This document shows positions 1-6,994 of a stretch of 8,672 bases of DNA, in pieces. Numbering within the stretch: the stretch's first letter is position 1; the number at the start of each line of letters is the position of its first letter. The notes beneath the pieces are model-generated. The model had not been told where the DNA came from and ran no database searches. It was given only the letters and a program-made list of their open reading frames with translations. This stretch comes from Methanospirillum sp. (lineage in GTDB: Archaea; Halobacteriota; Methanomicrobia; Methanomicrobiales; Methanospirillaceae), in assembly GCA_028679485.1 (NCBI GenBank), contig JAJRBL010000143.1, positions 1 to 8,672 of the forward strand. The letters run 5' to 3'. The position numbers and the translations under genes are program-made.

Positions 1-2348
1 TCGTCAATACATCATTCCTGCAGGCTGATACATCCGGGGGGAGTTACAGCAAGGGTTACAGCTACGGCAGCCTCATAAACGGTTCAGGGGGTTCAATCGG
101 GATATCGGCAGATACATTGAACGTATCTGATGGGGGTGTCAGATTATATTCCCGCGGAGAGAAAGGCGGCTCTATCGGTCTTGATGCTGATGAACTCTCG
201 ACACCGGTCCTCATGATGAATTCAGCGGGAACAGACGGTACTGTGGATATCAGGTCAAAAAACCTGACCACCGAGTATCTCATCGTCGGGGTTTCAGGAG
301 GCGGAGAAGATCCCTCCTATGGTACGGTTGACATAGACACCTCGAACCTGACGATCCGCTCATTCGGGACAGGAGCAGGATTTCTTCCTGTTGGCCCTGG
401 CCTGTACATACTGGCCAACTCAAGCGCCTACGAGAATACCAGCAGTTCGATCAGCCTGAACGTCTCAGATACGCTCCTCGTTGAAGATGGTGCTGCCGGC
501 ATATTCATGTATGCAAATGGTAAAAAAGCAGGGAACCTCTCCCTTAATGCAGGCAATATCTCAACCCCGGATCTTTTTCTGGAAGCAACAGGAGTAAATG
601 AAGACGGGGGGGGCGACGGAGGAGAGGTGAACCTCAAGGCACGTAATATCCAGGCAGATTACCTTCGGGCAGATGTCAGCGGAGGGAAGGGAAGATCGGG
701 GAACCCGGACGGGGGGAATGCTGGAGCCATAAACCTCGATGTACAGCATAACCTCACGGTAAACAGTTCTGATGGGGCAGGGGTCTTCCTTTATGCCACC
801 GGCGGGGACGGAAGAGATGGGAGATCATCATCCAGGGACGGTGGTACAGGCGGGGACGGAGGAGAGATCCACGCCACTATCGGAACCCTTACCGGCAACC
901 TGACTGCGGATATCAGCGGCGGAGACGGGGGAGACGGGTACAGTGCCAGCGGCAATCCTAACGGAAACGGGGGAGACGGAGGGGATTCACCCCAGAACTC
1001 GATCGATCTCGTTCTGGGATCTGCCACCGGAACCATCAGCGCAACCGCTGACGGAGGTACAGGCGGAAATGCAGGAACCAGCGGAACCGGAACGGCGGTA
1101 GCCGGGGACGGGGGAGACGGGGGACGAATCGCAATCGACTATGGTTCTCTTACCGGAACGGTATCCACCTCTGTTGCCGGCGGAGACGGGGGGTACGACT
1201 CTGCCGGAGCCCAGACCGGAACAGACGGATCTGCCGGCGCAGCCTCGGTTATCGAGGGAGACGAACCATCAGGGCCAGACCCTGGTACTCCCCCGTCATC
1301 AGGTATCGATCTGTCAACACCCGATGATATCACCGATGCCTTTACCCTTCCGGTATCATATGCCAAAGAAGAACTCTCATCATCGGCCCAGGACAAGATC
1401 AATGCGAAACTGAAGGAACTTGAAGCCATGGGCTGGACCATCGACTATGAGAAACAACTCCAGGTGGTTATCCAGGATACCAGATATCATACCTGCTACG
1501 CGAGAGATCCACAAAAACAGGAGATCTGGCTGGCCTTCAACCTGGATGGAGATCTCCTCTCGAAAGCCGGCAGCACCCCCGGAACGATCTCACCGGCATT
1601 ACAGGCATCAATATCCCAACTTTCCGGGTTTGCTTATGATAAGAACCATGTTGATGCAACTGCCATGCAACAGGCTGCAGAGAAGGTAAAAACCGGTTTG
1701 TCAGAGATCGGTTCAGGGATCGGGGAGCAATACAACCTAGAGGGAGAAGAAGCCCTGGCAGACTATTACGACCGGATTAGGGAGGCGACTCCTGATGAAC
1801 CCCGTGCTGCCGGTTCCCGGTGCCCGGCTTCATATACCCCGGATCAGCGGGAGGCCCAGCTGAGATCTGATTACACCAAGAACACCCTTCTCGCCGTTGA
1901 AACAATGGGAAAAAACAGAACTCAGGAAGCATCAGCGCTGAATACCGGTATGACCTTTGCCTGGCAGTCAACGATCACGACCCTCTCCCGGAACTCCGTG
2001 ATATCGATGGAGGCAAACATCGGTATCCTCAACTCCCACCAGACCGGCGGAAAGATCTGGAGCGATAAAGAGATGAATTACTACCAGAACCACGAGAGTG
2101 CCTCAGCGATAGTCCCGACCGATATCAAAACACTGGAGGCGATATCAGGCACAACTGATCTCGAAGCAACCCCGCTCGAGGATATCGGGTTCGGGGATGC
2201 CCGGGTCAAAAAACTCCTTCCTTATATCGCGGAGGGAAAATTCACCGATGAGACCGTGAACCTGAGCAGGGGCTGCTATCAGGCTACCCTGAATGACGAG
2301 AGAATATCTTCGTATGTCGCATCCACGAGAGAGAACCGTAATCTCTGA
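1..2348 (+). CDS. Large surface/secreted Gly-Asp-rich beta-helix protein with unknown C-terminal domain (5' end outside window)
   Basis: The reading frame is open from the first full codon (position 3), so the gene begins left of the window; the TTG at 117 is merely internal. About 781 residues are visible. Roughly residues 1-430 are imperfect modules in which short alternating hydrophobic strands (for example GSIGISADTLNVSDGG) are separated by Gly/Asp/Ser turns. This pattern is typical of right-handed parallel beta-helices such as filamentous-haemagglutinin-like exoproteins. I count 13 N-x-S/T sequons here and only two afterwards, which fits an archaeal surface glycoprotein. Between positions 600 and 1240 the turns become GGDGGDG-type tracts. 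After a Pro-rich linker (near 1265-1300) comes a mostly helical region of about 350 residues with three cysteines (YHTCYAR, GSRCPAS, SRGCYQA) that I cannot assign to a family. No C-terminal transmembrane segment or PGF-CTERM-like anchor is visible, so attachment, if any, must be N-terminal or non-covalent. The beta-helix call is confident; the role (adhesin, sheath or matrix component) is inference. Confidence 0.8.
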   Translation, partial: VNTSFLQADTSGGSYSKGYSYGSLINGSGGSIGISADTLNVSDGGVRLYSRGEKGGSIGLDADELSTPVLMMNSAGTDGTVDIRSKNLTTEYLIVGVSGGGEDPSYGTVDIDTSNLTIRSFGTGAGFLPVGPGLYILANSSAYENTSSSISLNVSDTLLVEDGAAGIFMYANGKKAGNLSLNAGNISTPDLFLEATGVNEDGGGDGGEVNLKARNIQADYLRADVSGGKGRSGNPDGGNAGAINLDVQHNLTVNSSDGAGVFLYATGGDGRDGRSSSRDGGTGGDGGEIHATIGTLTGNLTADISGGDGGDGYSASGNPNGNGGDGGDSPQNSIDLVLGSATGTISATADGGTGGNAGTSGTGTAVAGDGGDGGRIAIDYGSLTGTVSTSVAGGDGGYDSAGAQTGTDGSAGAASVIEGDEPSGPDPGTPPSSGIDLSTPDDITDAFTLPVSYAKEELSSSAQDKINAKLKELEAMGWTIDYEKQLQVVIQDTRYHTCYARDPQKQEIWLAFNLDGDLLSKAGSTPGTISPALQASISQLSGFAYDKNHVDATAMQQAAEKVKTGLSEIGSGIGEQYNLEGEEALADYYDRIREATPDEPRAAGSRCPASYTPDQREAQLRSDYTKNTLLAVETMGKNRTQEASALNTGMTFAWQSTITTLSRNSVISMEANIGILNSHQTGGKIWSDKEMNYYQNHESASAIVPTDIKTLEAISGTTDLEATPLEDIGFGDARVKKLLPYIAEGKFTDETVNLSRGCYQATLNDERISSYVASTRENRNL
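600..1240 (+). repeat. Degenerate G-rich in-frame repeats encoding GGDGGDG-type turns
   Basis: Variants of GGGGACGGGGGAGACGG recur within the surface-protein gene, near 606-625, 803-815, 849-864, 919-937, 968-986, 1103-1124 and 1180-1191. They are spaced irregularly and separated by strand-forming codons, so this is dispersed, degenerate duplication rather than a perfect tandem array. The G runs lie on the coding strand and reach five consecutive G. All copies stay in frame. They are candidates for slippage or unequal recombination that would change the number of beta-helix turns. Confidence 0.65.
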
Positions 2349-2349
2349 A

Positions 2350-2370
2350 GATTCCTCTCTTTTACCCTTC
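2350..2370 (+). terminator. Pyrimidine-rich tract after the surface-protein gene
   Basis: Directly after the TGA at 2346-2348 comes a C/T-rich stretch with a TTTT core and no clear stem-loop. This fits the U-rich, hairpin-independent terminators of archaea. It precedes a TATA box for the next gene, so the surface protein and the kinase are probably separate transcription units. Confidence 0.35.
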
Positions 2371-2401
2371 CGGACTGATACGGGAAGCCAAACTCGGATG
2401 A

Positions 2402-2411
2402 TGTATATACC
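2402..2411 (+). promoter_or_regulatory. Archaeal TATA box upstream of the histidine kinase gene
   Basis: TATATA at 2404-2409 is the best TATA-like element in the 93-bp gap. It lies 33-38 nt before the ATG at 2442. With the usual 22-27 nt from TATA to start, transcription would begin near 2432-2436, giving a leader under about 10 nt. No good Shine-Dalgarno sequence precedes the ATG, which fits a leaderless or near-leaderless mRNA. Confidence 0.45.
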
Positions 2412-2441
2412 TACACGCATGAGATCCTGACTGAGTATACC

Positions 2442-4724
2442 ATGGCAAAATACTCGGAGTTAACCATCAACTCTGCCCTGATGATCAGCATCACCATATT
2501 CTGTATCGTGGTGATCATCACCATGACTTTTGTCTCGTATACGGAGACTGACCGGAACCTGAAGTCAATCTACAAAAAAGAACAGTTATCAGCGGAAGAT
2601 CTCTTCAATAAATCCTCGATATACATCCACCGGGCATACAAACTCTGGGACAGGACCTACAACCCTCCCATGGAGATGAGCATGCAGGTAGTCTCCGGTG
2701 CATACAACCGGTCGGGAGGGGATCCCGCTTCCATGAACTTAAGCGGGATACAACAGGCGATCAGATCCCTGACCGGGTTCTCCATGAACATATACCTGAT
2801 AGACAAGGATGGCATCATCACCAAAACAACCGATGAACCCCAGCAGGGCCTGGACTTCAGCAGGTATCCCGAGTTCTTCTCCCGTCTGAATGACATCCGG
2901 AATAAAACGGCATTTGTTCCCGACGAGATAGTGACAGGGTTTGTCAAGGGTAGTCCCCATAAGAAATTTGCCTACCAGCCGACAGGCGATCACCGGTACG
3001 TCATCGAACTCGGGATCGATGTAGAGGATGAACTGCGAAATAACCGGAATGCCCTCTCGTACGAGGATCTCGTCATGCATGTCATGAAGGAATACCCAAG
3101 CATCAACCGGATCCACATGATCAACTCGCTATTCGTTCCTGATATCGGCAAAGAGGATTACCAGAACGAAACCCTGGATCCTTTTACCCGGGCAACCGTC
3201 TCGTGGGTATTCGATCACAAGAGCAGGGTTGAGATAGCGGATCCGGACAACCATACCCTTACGACCTATTTTTACATCCCCCATAACATCGATCAGTCAC
3301 CGGCCTCTGCCTACCAGGACCTGATCGGAAAGATCATCTTTGACACCAGGGTAGGGGATGAGGATATCGCTCATAACCTCATGGTCCACCTCATACTGGG
3401 CATATCTGGTTCACTGGCAGCGATTCTGGTAGGTTGGATCGTCAGTAGGCGTCTTTCAACCCCGATAAACCGGATTGTGGATGAGATAGACCTGATCGCC
3501 TGCGGGGATCTGAACCGGGATATCAGCCCCTCCTCGCATCCTGAACTCAACCGGATTGCGGATGCCATTCGGTCCATGGTGCAGCATATCAGGTCGATGA
3601 TCCAGGATCTCGAGGAGTCAGAATCACGGTACCGGAGCCTTTTCAAATCCAGTTCTGATGCCATTCTCATCATCGACGGGGAGGTAATCCGCGATATAAA
3701 TCCTGCAGCGGTATCGCTTCTGTCAGGTGAGCAGGAGATAATGCCCGGAGTTAACATCAATGATATCTGTAAACCGATCGGGACGATCATCGGCGATGAA
3801 GCAGGTTTATGTGCAAAGGTGACCTCGGTACCCTCCCCGGAGAACAGGGTTTTTGCACGGGAAAACGAGTTGTCCACGATCGTAAACGGGCAACTTCGGC
3901 ACCTGAACATCCTGTACAGCCCGGTCTTTGCGAGATCCGGCACCATGATCCAGGTCAGGATACGCGATATTACTGCCAGTTACAACCTCCAGGAGGAGAT
4001 AAAAAACCGCAATATCATCCTTGAAAACCAGATCCAGGAACGTACCCAGGCATTGCAGATGACGATAGAGGATCTCAATGCATTCACCTACACGATATCG
4101 CACGACCTCCGGGCCCCGCTCAGGAGGATGTACGCTGACATGCATCATCTGAAACAACATCTTCCCGACATTTCGGATTTTCTCCTGCAATTTACCCGGA
4201 TACACGAGAATCTCAAGTTCATGGATAATCTTATCAGGGATCTCCTGCAGTTCTCGCAGATGTCCCGCCAACCCCTGATAAAGAATGAGATTAACATGAA
4301 TAACCTTGTTGCGGGGATTATAACTGAGATCCACGAGGGATTGACCGGCCCGGATATTCGGTTCCAGGTAAACGATCTTAAGGCTGCTTACGGGGACTAC
4401 ACCCTGATAAGACAGGCGCTGTTCAACCTGATCTCCAACGCGGTGAAGTTTAGCGATGCAAACCGGTTGAACGAGATAAGCATGGGAAGCAGCCTCGCCG
4501 GCGGAGAGGTGCTGTACGTGATAAAGGATACCGGTATCGGGTTTAACAACGAATATGCAGGCAGGATCTTTGATGTCTTTTACCGTCTGCACCAGACCGG
4601 GGAGTATGAAGGAACCGGGGTGGGACTCGCCATCGTGAAACGGATCATCACCAGGCACGGGGGGTGGATAGAGGCGGATTCAGAAGAAGGAAAGGGGACC
4701 ATTATCAGGTTTTCCCTGGGATGA
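2442..4724 (+). CDS. Membrane sensor histidine kinase (extracellular sensor-HAMP-PAS-HisKA-HATPase)
   Basis: A 760-residue kinase predicted to autophosphorylate in response to an extracellular signal. A first membrane helix at about residues 11-33 is followed by a roughly 280-residue extracytoplasmic domain. Its early LWDRTYN and later YLIDKDGIIT resemble CHASE4 or double-Cache sensors, but the exact family is uncertain and the ligand unknown. A second membrane helix lies near 313-334, a HAMP linker near 335-388 and a PAS domain near 393-515. A coiled coil (about 515-545) leads to the H-box TISHDLRAPL with the phospho-acceptor His554. The ATPase core has the N-box FNLISNAVKF (Asn662/Asn666), the G1 box KDTGIGF, the F-box around FDVFYRL and the G2 box GTGVGLAI. 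All catalytic motifs are intact, so it should be active. The H-box type is that of phytochrome-like kinases that partner with Rcp1-like receivers, matching the receiver encoded 188 bp downstream. It carries no receiver of its own. The start is the first in-frame ATG before the first membrane helix. Confidence 0.93.
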   Translation: MAKYSELTINSALMISITIFCIVVIITMTFVSYTETDRNLKSIYKKEQLSAEDLFNKSSIYIHRAYKLWDRTYNPPMEMSMQVVSGAYNRSGGDPASMNLSGIQQAIRSLTGFSMNIYLIDKDGIITKTTDEPQQGLDFSRYPEFFSRLNDIRNKTAFVPDEIVTGFVKGSPHKKFAYQPTGDHRYVIELGIDVEDELRNNRNALSYEDLVMHVMKEYPSINRIHMINSLFVPDIGKEDYQNETLDPFTRATVSWVFDHKSRVEIADPDNHTLTTYFYIPHNIDQSPASAYQDLIGKIIFDTRVGDEDIAHNLMVHLILGISGSLAAILVGWIVSRRLSTPINRIVDEIDLIACGDLNRDISPSSHPELNRIADAIRSMVQHIRSMIQDLEESESRYRSLFKSSSDAILIIDGEVIRDINPAAVSLLSGEQEIMPGVNINDICKPIGTIIGDEAGLCAKVTSVPSPENRVFARENELSTIVNGQLRHLNILYSPVFARSGTMIQVRIRDITASYNLQEEIKNRNIILENQIQERTQALQMTIEDLNAFTYTISHDLRAPLRRMYADMHHLKQHLPDISDFLLQFTRIHENLKFMDNLIRDLLQFSQMSRQPLIKNEINMNNLVAGIITEIHEGLTGPDIRFQVNDLKAAYGDYTLIRQALFNLISNAVKFSDANRLNEISMGSSLAGGEVLYVIKDTGIGFNNEYAGRIFDVFYRLHQTGEYEGTGVGLAIVKRIITRHGGWIEADSEEGKGTIIRFSLG

Positions 4725-4746
4725 GGGATTTTTGGGATACGGTCTG

Positions 4747-4800
4747 CTGAAGGATCTCAGGGAAAACTCTCTCCTTCAGAAAAAGACAGGAGCATTTTTT
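4747..4800 (+). terminator. Stem-loop plus T-run between kinase and receiver genes
   Basis: A perfect 8-bp inverted repeat, CTGAAGGA (4747-4754) with TCCTTCAG (4772-4779), encloses a 17-nt loop starting 22 nt after the kinase stop. It is followed by an A-rich stretch and then six T at 4795-4800. The arrangement looks like a terminator or attenuator. The T-run is separated from the stem by 15 nt, so it is not a textbook intrinsic terminator, and the T-run alone may be the signal in an archaeon. Confidence 0.45.
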
Positions 4801-4817
4801 ATCGCTGGCGAGGATAC

Positions 4818-4828
4818 TAGTTACATAA
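4818..4828 (+). promoter_or_regulatory. Possible TATA box for receiver-transporter unit
   Basis: TTACATAA at 4821-4828 lies after the T-run and about 85 nt before the receiver ATG, predicting a start site near 4850 and a leader of about 60 nt. With the preceding terminator-like element, it suggests that the receiver and transporter genes can be transcribed independently of the kinase. The match to the archaeal TATA consensus is moderate. Confidence 0.3.
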
Positions 4829-4912
4829 GGGAGAGGGATAGGGTACTGAAATTTGTTCCGGGTAATACCACATCGGTCCATGGGAACCTGAATCACAATA
4901 ACAGGGGAACAG

Positions 4913-5350
4913 ATGAATCAGAGTCTTGAACTGGTTTTAATCGAGGATGATCCTCACGATATCGAGATCTTTCTCAATGTTGTCGAATGGATCGGGATGA
5001 ATGATAAGGTCAGGGTCTTCTCAGACGGCAGAGCAGCACTGGATTATCTCCAGAAGAGAGAAACAAAGCAGGAGGGTAAGAATCCGCTCCCCGGGGTTAT
5101 TTTCCTTGACCTGAAGATGCCTCTTATGAACGGGAATGAGGTATTGCAGATCTTACGAAGCGATCCGCATACTGCCCGGATACCCGTCGTTATTCTCACG
5201 TCATCCAGTCTTGATGACGATATTCGTCAGAGTTATGCATTCGGGTCAAATTCATACGTGGTAAAACCTCTTGAATTTGAAAAATTTGCCGATACCATCC
5301 GGGATATTGTAAATTACTGGCGAAATATCAATGTCAGACCGGTCACCTGA
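4913..5350 (+). CDS. Stand-alone response regulator receiver (Rcp1/CheY-like)
   Basis: A 145-residue protein made only of a receiver domain. The acidic pair Asp12/Asp13 follows LVLIE, the phospho-acceptor is Asp66 in VIFLDLKMP, the switch residue is Thr96 in VVILTSS, and the conserved lysine is Lys118 in VVKPL. All residues needed for Mg2+ binding and phosphorylation are present. The length, the charged insert before the phosphorylation strand (about 48-60) and the absence of an output domain match the Rcp1-like subgroup that pairs with phytochrome-type kinases. It probably accepts phosphate from the upstream kinase and signals by protein contact rather than by binding DNA; the target is unknown. 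An AGGGGA-like ribosome binding site at 4903-4908 supports the ATG at 4913. Its last 20 nt overlap the transporter start. Confidence 0.92.
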   Translation: MNQSLELVLIEDDPHDIEIFLNVVEWIGMNDKVRVFSDGRAALDYLQKRETKQEGKNPLPGVIFLDLKMPLMNGNEVLQILRSDPHTARIPVVILTSSSLDDDIRQSYAFGSNSYVVKPLEFEKFADTIRDIVNYWRNINVRPVT

Positions 5351-6464
5351 TTCGCAAGGATTTGGTTCAGGAATTCCAGCCGCCCTCATCGCTGCATTCC
5401 TCTTTGGGATCACCACGCCGGTATCCAAGCTGCTGCTTGGTGAAACCGGGCCGGTCATCCTGGCAGGTCTTCTTTACCTCGGGGCAGGAGCCGGTCTTCT
5501 CGTCTACCGGATATTAAGCCGCCAGGTGCTGCCTCGAAACTCCCTTCCACCGGAGGCCCCGGTGAGGAGTGCAGATCTCCCATGGCTGGCTGGGATAGTT
5601 ATTACCGGGGGATTCCTCGGCCCTGTTCTGCTCATGACCGGGCTTGCCACCCTCCCTGCCGGAACCGCCTCATTGATGCTGAACGGAGAACTTGCAGCAA
5701 CAACACTCCTCGCGGTCCTTCTCTTTCATGAACCTGCAGACAGGAGAATTACCCTTTCAATCATTCTGGTGCTTGCCGGCGGCATTATCATCAGCTGGGA
5801 TCCTGATGCCCCTTCCGGGTTCTCGCCTGGTGCTTTTCTTATTCTCCTCGCCTGCCTTGCCTGGGGATTGGATAATAACCTCACGAGGAAGGTCGCAGAC
5901 AAGGATCCGGTCACCATCGTCATCATCAAGGGATTGTGTGCCGGAACAATATCCCTGTGCATCGGTCTCTCTACCGGGGAACCTCTCCCCCCCCTTTACC
6001 TGGTCCCTGCAGCCCTGGCTGCAGGATGCCTGGGATATGGACTCTCCATCCTCTTTTTCATAAGGGGACTTCGGAAACTCGGGGCTGCACGAACCGGATC
6101 ACTCTTCGCAACCGCACCGTTTATCGGTCTGGTTGCATCGCCTCTCATAACAGGAGAGGTAACCGGGCTCCTCGTAATCCCTGCAGGATTATGCATGATA
6201 CTGGGTGTAACCCTCATGGTCACCGAATCACACGGGCATGTACACACCCATCAGTCTTTATACCACGAACATCGGCATTCCCATGACGACGGACATCATT
6301 ATCACCATCACCCTGCCGGCTCTGAACCCGAACATGCCCATTCCCACAATCACGGGGAGTGCATCCACGATCACCCCCATACGCCGGATATCCATCATTA
6401 TCATCCGCATGATCCTGACGATGGATTGCAATCTGGTATGAAGGAGGAAAAAGAGGAGAAGTAA
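5331..6464 (+). CDS. DMT/EamA-family transporter with histidine-rich C-terminal tail
   Basis: A 377-residue membrane protein with two EamA repeats (about residues 14-156 and 166-297), each of about five hydrophobic helices, the usual ten-helix DMT architecture. Conserved-looking features include FLFGITTPVSKLLL in helix 1, the TLPAGTASLMLNGE stretch and LACLAWGLDNNLTRK opening the second repeat. The last helix is followed by residues 301-360, where 24 of 60 residues are His in HGH, HEHRHSH, HHYHHH and HAHSHNH-type clusters, with one Cys, then an acidic/Lys end (KEEKEEK). DMT proteins with His-rich tails ending in an HxPDxHHxHxH-like pattern are, as far as I know, a recurring group. The tail implies binding of Ni, Co, Zn or Cu, but the substrate and transport direction cannot be read from sequence. 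The ATG at 5331 lies inside the receiver gene with only a weak ribosome binding site, suggesting translational coupling; no later start precedes helix 1. Confidence 0.9.
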   Translation: MSDRSPDSQGFGSGIPAALIAAFLFGITTPVSKLLLGETGPVILAGLLYLGAGAGLLVYRILSRQVLPRNSLPPEAPVRSADLPWLAGIVITGGFLGPVLLMTGLATLPAGTASLMLNGELAATTLLAVLLFHEPADRRITLSIILVLAGGIIISWDPDAPSGFSPGAFLILLACLAWGLDNNLTRKVADKDPVTIVIIKGLCAGTISLCIGLSTGEPLPPLYLVPAALAAGCLGYGLSILFFIRGLRKLGAARTGSLFATAPFIGLVASPLITGEVTGLLVIPAGLCMILGVTLMVTESHGHVHTHQSLYHEHRHSHDDGHHYHHHPAGSEPEHAHSHNHGECIHDHPHTPDIHHYHPHDPDDGLQSGMKEEKEEK

Positions 6465-6474
6465 TGATGACTGG

Positions 6475-6804
6475 TCAGCAGTCTGAAAAACTCAGGTAAT
6501 GCATGACTTCAAGCTGGTCCAGAAACCGTTCATCAGATCTCACAAGATCTGCAAGAACGGTCTCTGCATCTTCAGATGAATCTCCGGGATAGTACTCCCG
6601 GGATACCGGTTGCGGGAGAGTGTTACAGGGAAGACCGGACGGGATGCATTCCGGTGTCGTGTAACCGGATCCTGACAGGCGGGGTGAGCTCTTCTCGGGC
6701 TTTTGACCCCTCCGGGCTGACATATGCAGGATAGGGAGTGAGGGAAGATCAAAGACAGGGGGAAGATATTCTGCATGGGTGTAGGAGGACATGTAAAGAT
6801 GCAT
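6475..6804 (-). CDS. Small hypothetical protein
   Basis: A 109-residue frame convergent with the transporter gene, with only 10 bp between the two stops. I do not recognise it. The first two-thirds are Pro/Ser-rich and probably disordered. The last 35 residues (GDSSEDAETVLADLVRSDERFLDQ and onward) look like an acidic amphipathic helical segment. Codon choice (CGG, CCG, ATC, GAT/GAA) resembles the neighbouring genes, and no overlapping frame on the other strand is convincing. The upstream CCAGGAAAA, about 9 nt before the ATG at 6804, is a weak ribosome binding site. There is no signal peptide or membrane helix. It may be a real lineage-specific gene or a chance frame. Confidence 0.45.
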   Translation of the reverse strand: MHLYMSSYTHAEYLPPVFDLPSLPILHMSARRGQKPEKSSPRLSGSGYTTPECIPSGLPCNTLPQPVSREYYPGDSSEDAETVLADLVRSDERFLDQLEVMHYLSFSDC

Positions 6805-6841
6805 GATATTTTTCCTGGATCTGTTTTGAGGGGGAGTTCGG

Positions 6842-6920
6842 TTTACATATCTATGGAACCGGATGAAATTCCGGTACCGCGAGGGGTATCCTGCTTCACA
6901 GGTCTCCCTGTGACATACCC
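6842..6920 (+). other. TATA-like element followed by two hairpins (possible small RNA or leader)
   Basis: TTTACATA at 6842-6849 matches the archaeal TATA consensus on the plus strand. ACCGGA/TCCGGT (6858-6863 and 6870-6875) forms a 6-bp stem with a 6-nt loop. Downstream, GGGTAT (6884-6889) pairs with ATACCC (6915-6920), and inside it TCACAG (6896-6901) pairs with CTGTGA (6908-6913) around a 6-nt loop, with an asymmetric internal bulge. Only an 18-codon frame (6921-6977) follows on this strand, so a non-coding transcript is possible. Expression is unknown. Confidence 0.25.
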
Positions 6921-6994
6921 ATGTTGGCTGAAACTGCAGATAAGTATTGGATAGGAAATCAGGAGAAATCGGTTTGAACAGATTTAATGACTAA

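Noticed and set aside
791..1036. Minus-strand Pro/Ser-rich frame antisense to the surface-protein repeats
   Set aside because: The SPPSPP pattern is simply the reverse complement of GGDGG-encoding codons.
600..1240. CRISPR array or satellite repeats suggested by recurring G-rich units
   Set aside because: Units are short, degenerate, irregularly spaced and in frame in a coding sequence; there is no constant repeat with unique spacers.
3371..4658. Long minus-strand open frames (191 and 283 codons) inside the kinase gene
   Set aside because: Antisense to an intact kinase with all catalytic motifs; no recognisable domain in the antisense translations.
4732..4929. 65-codon plus-strand frame between kinase and receiver
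   Set aside because: It overlaps the receiver start and contains the terminator-like stem-loop, T-run and TATA-like box; translation shows no protein-like pattern.
6238..6441. Plus-strand frame rich in Ile/Thr/Pro inside the transporter tail
   Set aside because: Out-of-frame reading of the CAT/CAC-rich His tail of the real gene.
6921..6977. 18-codon plus-strand frame downstream of the hairpins
   Set aside because: No ribosome binding site and too short to judge; kept only as a note within the possible small RNA.
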